From: Persephonella sp.
GTDB taxonomy: Bacteria; Aquificota; Aquificia; Aquificales; Hydrogenothermaceae
Assembly (NCBI GenBank): GCA_027058925.1
Contig: JALTAS010000229.1
Coordinates: 1-7,092, forward strand
Length of the DNA stretch: 7,092 nucleotides
Direction of reading: 5' to 3'
The position numbers and the translations under genes were made by a program. The notes below the pieces were generated by a model that did no database searches, had not been told where the DNA came from, and was given only the letters and a program-made list of their open reading frames with translations. Shown in pieces: positions 1 to 6,300 of this stretch (position 1 is the stretch's first letter; the number at the start of each line of letters is the position of its first letter).

Positions 1-514
1 TGTTAATAATGATGTAATGGAGTATGTCCCTTGCCCAGTCCGACAATCTTTCTGAACCAAGGTCATCAAGTACTAAAATTGGTGTTTCAACAACCTCTTC
101 AAGTATTTCCCTTGCAGAAGATGATCCATCAAATGAAGACTTTAGTTTGAAAAGTAAAGACCTTGTGTCGTAAAAAAGTCCTACAATTCCTTTCCTTCTG
201 AAAAATTCCTTCAGAATTCCTACAGCAAGGTGAGTTTTACCTACCCCAGGGGATCCTACAAGAAAAAGACCTTTTCCTTTTTCATAATCATCTGAATTTA
301 TGTAATCTTCTATCCTCATAAGAATAAACTCATGACCGGATTTTTGGTCAGGAATAAAGTTTGATAAATCTTTTTCCCTGTATCTTTTTGGTATGTTCAT
401 TCTATGGAATATGTTATCTGTTATCTCTGAGTACTTGCAGACACACTTTTTTACACCATTTTTCCTGATTATCCAGCCTAATCCATTGCATATTGGACAG
501 ATATTATCTTCCAT
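1..514 (-). CDS. DnaC/IstB-like AAA+ ATPase, N-terminal 171 residues (3' end outside window)
   Basis: The reading frame runs from an ATG at 514 leftward off the window without a stop, so only the N-terminal 171 residues are seen. Visible features are an N-terminal Cys cluster (C6-x2-C9 and C24-x-C26, a likely zinc-binding knuckle), a Walker A motif GSPGVGKT at 87-94, and a Walker B motif LVLDDLG at 147-153. The segment ending in HYIIIN at the edge fits the start of the sensor region of the DnaC/DnaI/IstB family. Family members load the replicative helicase, or act as the ATPase partner of IS21-type transposases. No IstA-type transposase is visible, and the Cys-rich N-terminus favours a chromosomal DnaC-like helicase loader, but this is inference. 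The start is supported by AAAGGG at 521-526 with 6-nt spacing. It follows tetR on the same strand after 88 bp, so it may have its own promoter. The family is secure; the exact role is not. Confidence 0.85.
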   Translation of the reverse strand, partial: MEDNICPICNGLGWIIRKNGVKKCVCKYSEITDNIFHRMNIPKRYREKDLSNFIPDQKSGHEFILMRIEDYINSDDYEKGKGLFLVGSPGVGKTHLAVGILKEFFRRKGIVGLFYDTRSLLFKLKSSFDGSSSAREILEEVVETPILVLDDLGSERLSDWARDILHYIIIN

Positions 515-602
515 AAAATTCCCTTTAAAATGTATTTGAAAATAAGATATACTTTTTGTGTTAATTTAACAAGATTTTTAGTTTTTCAGATAAAAAGGTT
601 TT
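515..602 (-). promoter_or_regulatory. Intergenic region upstream of the DnaC-like gene with weak promoter and 13-bp inverted repeat
   Basis: This AT-rich 88-bp gap separates the tetR stop from the DnaC-like start. On the minus strand a weak sigma-70-like pair can be drawn, TTGTTA with a 17-bp spacer to TATCTT (each 4 of 6 to consensus). A perfect inverted repeat TGTTAA-T-TTAACA (559-571) overlaps this -35 element and could be an operator. No intrinsic terminator is evident after tetR, so read-through from the upstream operon is also possible. The promoter call is tentative because AT-rich DNA gives such matches by chance. Confidence 0.3.
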
Positions 603-1202
603 TTACTTCTCCATTATTCCGTAGAATATTATTGAGATAAACTGGTCTGAATCTTCAATTATTTTACCTTCTCTCTTTGAGATTACATAAGCAAACACTT
701 TTGCCTGTATTGATCCTATGAAAAACATCGCTATATCTTCAGGATCAAGATTTTTCCTGATACTTCCTTCTTTCTGACCTTCTTCAATGATTTTTGAGAT
801 TTTAGTTTTGTAATTTTCAACAAACTCATTAAGTATATTTTTGAATTTAGTATCTTCCGATCTTGAAAGCTCAAAGCAAAGCACAGGCACAGCTCCTCTT
901 GTTTCCTCAAGAACATCTATATGTGATCTTAGCAAAAGTTCTAATTTTTCTTTTACCGTTCTTCCTTTTTCAACTGCTTCTATTGCACTTTGCGAACATC
1001 TTGACACGTACCTTTCTATGATTTCAAGTATTATCTCATCCATTGATTTAAAATGCTTGAATATTGCTGCATCTGTTATCCCTAATTTGTCAGCGATATT
1101 TTTGGCTGTGAACTTTCTAAGACCTTCTTTTACTATTATCTCAGCTCCTATCTTTATTATTTTTTCTCTTGTTGAAAGTTTCTCAATTTTTTGAGTTACC
1201 AT
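603..1202 (-). CDS. TetR/AcrR-family transcriptional regulator
   Basis: A 199-residue protein of typical TetR-family length. The N-terminal DNA-binding domain spans about residues 12-58; its helix-turn-helix lies around 32-51 (TAKNIADKLGITDAAIFKHF) and is followed by the usual KSMDEI segment. The remaining roughly 140 residues are helical, Lys/Glu-rich and divergent, as expected for the ligand-binding and dimerisation domain, so the ligand cannot be predicted. The start ATG (1200-1202) overlaps the stop of the upstream DHH gene by 7 bp (ATGGTAA), and a strong Shine-Dalgarno GAGGAGGAG lies just upstream inside the DHH gene, which points to translational coupling. The protein may autoregulate its operon: imperfect palindromes lie upstream of the DHH gene and between tetR and the DnaC-like gene. 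The target is unknown; no efflux pump is adjacent in this window. Confidence 0.93.
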   Translation of the reverse strand: MVTQKIEKLSTREKIIKIGAEIIVKEGLRKFTAKNIADKLGITDAAIFKHFKSMDEIILEIIERYVSRCSQSAIEAVEKGRTVKEKLELLLRSHIDVLEETRGAVPVLCFELSRSEDTKFKNILNEFVENYKTKISKIIEEGQKEGSIRKNLDPEDIAMFFIGSIQAKVFAYVISKREGKIIEDSDQFISIIFYGIMEK

Positions 1203-2077
1203 ATTTCTATCTCCTCCTCAAATTGTATCATCTTATAAAACTCAGTCAGAGGTACAATGGCACCTGCTGCGTTTTTGTGTCCTCCACCACCTAAGATTTT
1301 TGCCAGCTCAAGAGCGTTAGGTCTGTTCCCTTCATTGCTTCTAAAACTCATCTTTACATCTGTTCCCTGTATGTTAAATAGTAAAACAGCCTGGTTATTT
1401 TTGTTTGAAAGAATATTTCCTATCTCAGACTGAAAATAATTTGTGTTGTATCCTTTGACAATATGCTTCCCTATTTTGACAGGTGTTTCTTTTGCTCTTT
1501 CAACAAACCTGTTTATAAGATAATCTGCAAAAGATGCTATTATTTTTCCTTTTTCTATTATCTCATCTACAGGTTTATCAAAGAGATCTGCTATTTTTTC
1601 AGGTTTGTTAGTTAAAGGAAGGAGATAAAGGTTAACATACTTTGTTTTTTTCCCGTATTTCCATCTCCATATGTCCTGATCTTCAACATACCTGACTATC
1701 CAAGGAGGATTATTCCCAAATGTATATTCCCAGGTCAATGAAGCTCCAGACCTGTCATTATTAAAAACAAACTTAAACTTGTCGTATTTTTTGCTTATCT
1801 TTTCAAGGGTTTCTTTTGCACTAATATGGTGATCTATATTAATAACCTCTTTTGATTTTTGTATAACCTTTAAAAGATCGTCTTCTTTTAATGAAAAATC
1901 AAGGATAAAAACTGTTGTTTCGCTATTTATATTTTCCAGTATTTCTCTTATTGACTCTTCTTTGTAGCCGTGTTCCAATGGGTAAAGCATACAACCTCTG
2001 TATTTTTTTAGTAAAACTGCAGCTGCTGTTGTTCCATCAGTGCAGTTTCCGTGATATATACAAACTATTCTTTTCAT
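1196..2077 (-). CDS. DHH/DHHA1-family phosphoesterase (NrnB-like)
   Basis: A 293-residue cytoplasmic protein with the two-domain layout of DHH phosphoesterases. Visible motifs are motif I YHGNCTDG (8-15), an aspartate at the end of a beta strand (FILDFS, D60), the signature DHH (D82-H83-H84), NDRSGAS (107-113), the acidic pair EDQD (132-135), and the C-terminal DHHA1 substrate-binding motif GGGGHKNAAG (263-272). The family cleaves phosphodiesters in short oligoribonucleotides (NrnA, NrnB), cyclic dinucleotides or polyphosphate, using two divalent metals. Motif I has the HxxCxDG form rather than the classical DxDxDG, which places it near the NrnB-like branch; the substrate is inferred only. 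The start is supported by GAGG (2083-2086) 5-6 nt upstream. It is the first gene of a leftward operon with tetR and diverges from nrdB. Confidence 0.9.
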   Translation of the reverse strand: MKRIVCIYHGNCTDGTTAAAVLLKKYRGCMLYPLEHGYKEESIREILENINSETTVFILDFSLKEDDLLKVIQKSKEVINIDHHISAKETLEKISKKYDKFKFVFNNDRSGASLTWEYTFGNNPPWIVRYVEDQDIWRWKYGKKTKYVNLYLLPLTNKPEKIADLFDKPVDEIIEKGKIIASFADYLINRFVERAKETPVKIGKHIVKGYNTNYFQSEIGNILSNKNNQAVLLFNIQGTDVKMSFRSNEGNRPNALELAKILGGGGHKNAAGAIVPLTEFYKMIQFEEEIEIW

Positions 2078-2091
2078 AGTATCCTCTTTTG

Positions 2092-2107
2092 GTTAGTTAT
2101 ATCTAAC
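2092..2107. promoter_or_regulatory. 16-bp imperfect palindrome, candidate TetR-family operator
   Basis: GTTAGTTATATCTAAC is palindromic at 14 of 16 positions (only positions 6 and 11 fail to pair). Size and symmetry suit the operator of a dimeric TetR-family repressor. It lies 14 bp before the DHH ATG, just downstream of or overlapping the candidate leftward promoter, where a bound repressor would block transcription of the DHH-tetR operon. That the neighbouring TetR protein binds here is inference. Confidence 0.35.
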
Positions 2108-2149
2108 TTTGTACACATTAACTTTAAAAAAAATTTTTAGAAATTTCAA
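2096..2149 (-). promoter_or_regulatory. Candidate promoter for the DHH-tetR operon
   Basis: On the minus strand TTGAAA (2144-2149) is followed after 17 bp by TAAAGT (2121-2126), matching sigma-70 consensus at 5/6 and 4/6 positions. A second -10-like hexamer TATAAC lies at 2096-2101 without a good -35. Either would give a short leader before the DHH ATG at 2077. The region is very AT-rich, so the match is weak evidence; the divergent layout is the stronger argument that a leftward promoter must lie somewhere in 2078-2200. Confidence 0.35.
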
Positions 2150-2202
2150 TACGATCCGAAAGAAATCCTGAAAGTCTTTCAAAAATATCAACTTTTTTTG
2201 TG

Positions 2203-2231
2203 TTGACATACACAAGATACAGGGGTATTAT
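2203..2231 (+). promoter_or_regulatory. Sigma-70-type promoter of nrdBA
   Basis: TTGACA (2203-2208) is separated by exactly 17 bp from TATTAT (2226-2231), giving 6/6 and 5/6 matches to the consensus with optimal spacing. Transcription would start near 2238-2240, leaving a leader of about 38-40 nt before the nrdB ATG. The promoter is interleaved with two NrdR-like boxes, so repressor and RNA polymerase should compete for the same DNA. Confidence 0.8.
2210..2225 (+). promoter_or_regulatory. NrdR box 1 (upstream, degenerate)
   Basis: ACACAAGATACAGGGG matches the published NrdR consensus acaCwAtATaTwGtgt at 12 of 16 positions by my count, with the ACACwA half intact. It fills the spacer between the -35 and -10 elements of the nrdB promoter. 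Alone it would be weak; its spacing to box 2 makes it credible. Confidence 0.6.
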
Positions 2232-2240
2232 TAATTGAAA

Positions 2241-2256
2241 ACACTACATATAGTAT
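2241..2256 (+). promoter_or_regulatory. NrdR box 2 (downstream, strong)
   Basis: ACACTACATATAGTAT matches the NrdR consensus acaCwAtATaTwGtgt at 14 of 16 positions. It lies just after the predicted transcription start. The 15-bp gap to box 1 gives a centre-to-centre distance of 31 bp, about three helical turns, the usual arrangement for paired NrdR boxes. NrdR is the zinc-finger/ATP-cone repressor of ribonucleotide reductase operons and responds to nucleotide levels. Confidence 0.75.
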
Positions 2257-2277
2257 GTCAGAGTAAGGAGGAGAGCC

Positions 2278-3267
2278 ATGAAAAAGCTTCAGTTCATAGG
2301 GAAAACATCAGTAAAAGATAACATAAGATTAACAGAAAATCCCAGATATCCGGTTTTTAAGGATATATACACAAAGCAGAAAAAGGCTGTCTGGTTTCCT
2401 GAAGAGCTTAACATACAGCAGGATGTTCTTGATTATAAATCCCTTACACCTACAGAGAAGGATCTTTTTGATACATCAGTAGGTTATTTCGCGTCATCAG
2501 AGCTTCTTGTTCAGAATGTTCTTGGTAACGGATTTTTTCCTGTTCTGACAGATCCTTACGCTAAAATGAGCTTCTCAACCCAGATGTTTATGGAAAATAT
2601 TCATTCAGACTTTTTTGAGATAATTCTGAACACATTTGAGATGGACAGGAAAAGGATATACAACATAACCCTTGAGGACAAACTGCTCCACGAAAAACAG
2701 GAGCTTATAATAAGAGCTGTTGACAGAATAACATACGGTAAGGCTGATCCTGATACACTGGAAGGAAAAAAACAGATACTGACAGCTATTCTCCTTAACA
2801 ACATCATACAGGAAGGTATGTTTTTCTACTCAGCATTTGCACATTTCTTTGCTATGAAGGACACAGGAAAGATGAAAAATGTTGTATCAGGTGTTGAGCT
2901 TATCCTTATTGATGAATCACTGCACCTTCAAAACGGTATTGAGGCGATACTTACAATAGTTGAAGAAAATCCACAGATTGTTGATGATGAAAAATTTGTT
3001 GAAAACATAAAGGAGACAATCATTGATGCTGTTGAGCTTGAGCTTAACTACCTCAAAACAAAATTTGGTGGAACAACAATATTCGGTGTGTCTTACAAAG
3101 AGCTTGAGAGATACATGAAGTACATAGCAGACAGAAGACTTGAAGAGCTTGGCTTTGATCCACAGTTCAAGATAGACCAGAATCCTCTTAAATTCCTACA
3201 GAAGGAAGATGTTAAGAAGCTCACAAACTTTTTTGAGGTTTCAAGTACAGAATATACGAATTTCTAA
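2278..3267 (+). CDS. nrdB: Class I ribonucleotide reductase small (beta) subunit, predicted class Ic
   Basis: A 329-residue ferritin-like protein that holds the dinuclear metal cofactor and generates the oxidising equivalent passed to NrdA. Metal ligands by alignment to known R2 proteins are E75 (FASSE), E106 and H109 (ENIH), E179 (IIQEG), E213 and H216 (DESLH). The spacings equal those of Chlamydia trachomatis R2 (E89, E120, H123, E193, E227, H230). The radical-tyrosine position is F113 (HSDFF), matching Chlamydia F127, so no tyrosyl radical is possible and a Mn(IV)/Fe(III) class Ic cofactor is predicted. W39 (VWFPEE) matches the radical-transfer Trp48 of E. coli, and Y326 in the C-terminal tail (STEYTNF) matches the tail tyrosine. 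The start follows AAGGAGG at 2265-2271 with a 6-nt spacer. It is the first gene of the nrdBA operon. The family is certain; cofactor type is inferred from residues. Confidence 0.97.
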   Translation: MKKLQFIGKTSVKDNIRLTENPRYPVFKDIYTKQKKAVWFPEELNIQQDVLDYKSLTPTEKDLFDTSVGYFASSELLVQNVLGNGFFPVLTDPYAKMSFSTQMFMENIHSDFFEIILNTFEMDRKRIYNITLEDKLLHEKQELIIRAVDRITYGKADPDTLEGKKQILTAILLNNIIQEGMFFYSAFAHFFAMKDTGKMKNVVSGVELILIDESLHLQNGIEAILTIVEENPQIVDDEKFVENIKETIIDAVELELNYLKTKFGGTTIFGVSYKELERYMKYIADRRLEELGFDPQFKIDQNPLKFLQKEDVKKLTNFFEVSSTEYTNF

Positions 3268-3342
3268 TATTAGGATATATTAATTTCCCTCAAACACCTA
3301 TGGGGGATTTTTTTGTCTAAATACAGTAAAGGGGGTTTTTAA
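3268..3342 (+). other. nrdB-nrdA intergenic region with weak hairpin and T tract
   Basis: This 75-bp gap contains a possible 5-bp stem, TCCCT (3286-3290) with GGGGA (3303-3307, one G:U pair), directly followed by seven T (3308-3314). It resembles a leaky intrinsic terminator or attenuator, but the stem is short and the 12-nt loop long, so efficient termination is unlikely. The nrdA Shine-Dalgarno AAAGGGGG (3328-3335) lies 7 nt before the ATG. No promoter is convincing, so nrdA is probably read from the nrdB promoter. Confidence 0.3.
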
Positions 3343-6300
3343 ATGCAAAGGATAGTCGTCAAGAGGGATGGCACAGAAGAAAAGTTCCAGATGAAAAAGC
3401 TGATCAACGCCATCTTTGCACTTCTTGAAGGAATGGATATTCCTGATGATTATGAGATAGTTTTTAAGGTTGCTAAAGAGCTTGACCTGAAAATACCGGA
3501 AAGAGTAACAACTCAGGAGCTTGATACTCTTGTCCTGAAAGCTATTGAACAGTTGATCCCGAAACATTACATATACGATACTCTGGCTGCAAAACAGCTC
3601 CTTAAACTGATTAACAGGGAGATAGATAAGAGGTTTTCATCTTTTAAAGAAGCGATCCAGTTTGGGGTTGAGGAAGGACTTTATAAGGAAGATCTCCTCC
3701 AGTTTGATCTTGACAGACTTGAAAATGCTCTTGATTACAACAGGGATACACTGCTTGATTACTTTGGGATGACAACTCTCAGGGACAGGTACTTCACAAG
3801 GGACAGGGAAGGAAACATTATAGAAAAACCCCAGTGGTTTTTTATGAGAGTTGCAATGGGGATAGGTAATAATGAAGAAGAAATACTTAAGGTTTACAAT
3901 AAAATATCCAAACTGGAATATCTACATTCCACACCAACCCTTTACAACTCAGGAACCTCCACAAATCAGTACAGTTCCTGTTACGTGAACGTTATAGATG
4001 ATTCCCTTGAGTCAATCATGGATAAAGCAAAAGAAACAGCATTCCTCGCTAAATACGCAGGAGGTGTTGGAACAGATGTTACAAGATTAAGAGCAACAGG
4101 ATCAAAAATCCATTCCCTTAATGCAAAATCCTCAGGACCGATACCGTTTATAAAGATATTTGACACCATCGTAAACGCCATACAGCAGGGTGGCAGGAGA
4201 AGAAGCTCGCAGGTAATGTACATGCAGCCGTGGCATTACGATATAGATGCATTTTTAGACTTAAGAGAAACAACAGGAAATCCTTATTTCAGAACCCCTT
4301 CACTGAATACTGCAGTCTGGATGCCTGACGAGATAATGAGAAGAATAAAAGAGGGAGAGCCTCTCTATCTGTTTGATCCTGCTGAGTGTCCAGAGCTGGT
4401 AGAAAGCTGGGGGGAAGAGTTTACCAAAAAATATTTTGAGTGTATTGAAAAGGCTGAAACAGGGCATCTTAAACTGTGGAAAAAAGTTGATTCACAGGAC
4501 TGGTTCAAAAGGTATCTGTTTAAGCTGGCAAAAACAGGTCACCCCTGGCTTACATTTAAAGATAGACACAACCAGCACAATCCATGTCCAGAATACAGTG
4601 TGATAAATTCTTCAAACCTTTGCGTCACAGGAGATACAAGGCTTGCCACCCAGTGGGGTCTTGTAAAAGCAAAAGAGCTCTTTGAAAAAGGAGAACCAAT
4701 TGTTGCAACCTATGATAAAAGAACAGATGGAGACTGGAAAGATTATGGGGTATCAACTGCACAATGTTTAAAAATGTATAAAACTAAAGAGAACGCAGAT
4801 GTATATGAAGTAATAACAAAAGAAGGATACAAAATTAAAGCAACAGACTGGCATGAGTTTTATAGGGCTGTTCCTGATAAGTTAGATAAAGGAAAGTATG
4901 CAAGGGAATACAGGATTGAAAAGGTCAAGTTATCCGACCTTAAACCGGGAGATAGGCTACTTATCCAGTCTGGGGAAGGGCAGTTTGGAACGGAAGGGTA
5001 TTATGAGCTTGGTCTTTTAACAGGGTTGATAACAGGAGATGGAACATTTGCAACCAGAGGAAAATATGTATCTGTATGTGTAGATCTATATAATGAAGAT
5101 ATTCAGCTTGCAGACAAAGTTTTAGAAGCAATAGATACTGTTTTAGAAAGGGATTACCAGTCTGAAAACGGCAGAGATTATACAAACAGATTACCAAAAG
5201 TATTTAATCATACAGAAAACAGTAAAAAGGTTAGATTTAATAATCAGAGATTAGCTAAAGTCCTGGAAAAATATGGATATACCAGACAGAATAAACTTTC
5301 CGTTCCCGAATTTGTATTCAAAGGCACAAAAGAAACAGTAATTGGATATCTGCAAGGACTTTTTACCGCAGATGCAACTGTAAACAGAATTGAAAATGAG
5401 GGAATACCGACATTTTCTATTCAGCTTGCAAGCAAAAGCAAAAAACTATTAGAAGATGTTCAGATACTGCTTGCAAACTTCGGTATAAAATCTGCCATCT
5501 CAAAAATGAGAGATTTTGAAGAGGGACATTTCCAATATGTTGATAAGAATAGGAATGAAAAAATATACTCAGCAAAGCCTTTATTCAGACTTTTACTCAA
5601 TGGAAATAATGCAACTAAGTTTATTGAAGAAATAGGATTTTTAGGGGAAAAACAGGAAAAAGCATTAAAGATATTAGAGGAAAGAGAAAAACTCGGTTAT
5701 TCTAAATACAGCAGAAAAAATGAGCATTTTTTTGCAACCATATCAGAAATAAGATACGCAGGTAAAGAAGACGTTTACGACACAACCCAGCTTTACAATC
5801 ACTCTTTGATATTTAACGGAATAGTTACAGGGAACTGCACCGAGATAAGCATTCCGAACTCTACAGAAAGCACAGCTGTATGTACCCTTGCATCTGTTAA
5901 TCTTGCGAAACATCTGAATGAAGAAAAAACAGACATAGACTGGGACAAATTGAAAGACACAGTAGAAACAATGGTTTTAGCACTTGACAACATAATTGAC
6001 AAAAACTTTTATCCATCAGAAGAATCAAAAAAGAACACAATGGATCTGAGGCCTATTGGTATAGGTCTTATGGGATTTGCAGAAACACTTATAGAGCTTG
6101 GAATTCCTTACGACAGCGATACAGCTGTTGAGTTTGCAGAAAAGGTTGCCAAGTTTATGAGAGAAACAGCTTATGGAAAGTCTGAAGAGCTTGCCCAAGA
6201 AAGAGGGGCATTTCCACATTACGAAGAGATGAAACAAAAAGGAAAACCCTACCCATACCCACCTCGCAGGAACGCTGTTCTTCTTGCGATAGCCCCAACA

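Noticed and set aside
1..514. IS21-family insertion sequence, suggested by the IstB-like ATPase
   Set aside because: No IstA-like transposase, terminal inverted repeat or target duplication is visible, and the N-terminal Cys cluster fits DnaC-like helicase loaders. The missing left flank could reopen this.
841..1194. 117-residue open frame on the plus strand inside tetR
   Set aside because: It is fully antisense to a clear TetR-family gene, with low-complexity Ser/Ile-rich translation, no recognisable domain and no good ribosome binding site.
2104..2125. Direct repeat TAACTTT at 2104-2110 and 2119-2125
   Set aside because: Two 7-bp copies in AT-rich intergenic DNA are expected by chance, and no further copies follow at the same period.
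3264..3273. CTAATATTAG perfect 10-bp palindrome at the nrdB stop codon
   Set aside because: It is short, made almost only of A and T and overlaps the stop codon; chance occurrence is likely.
3298..3567. 89-residue open frame on the minus strand over the nrdA start
   Set aside because: It is antisense to the well-supported ATP-cone region of NrdA and has no motif.
4621..5835. Group I or group II intron in nrdA instead of an intein
   Set aside because: The insertion keeps the reading frame throughout and encodes intein blocks A, B, F and G as well as LAGLIDADG motifs, with Cys1 and Asn-Cys+1 at the edges.
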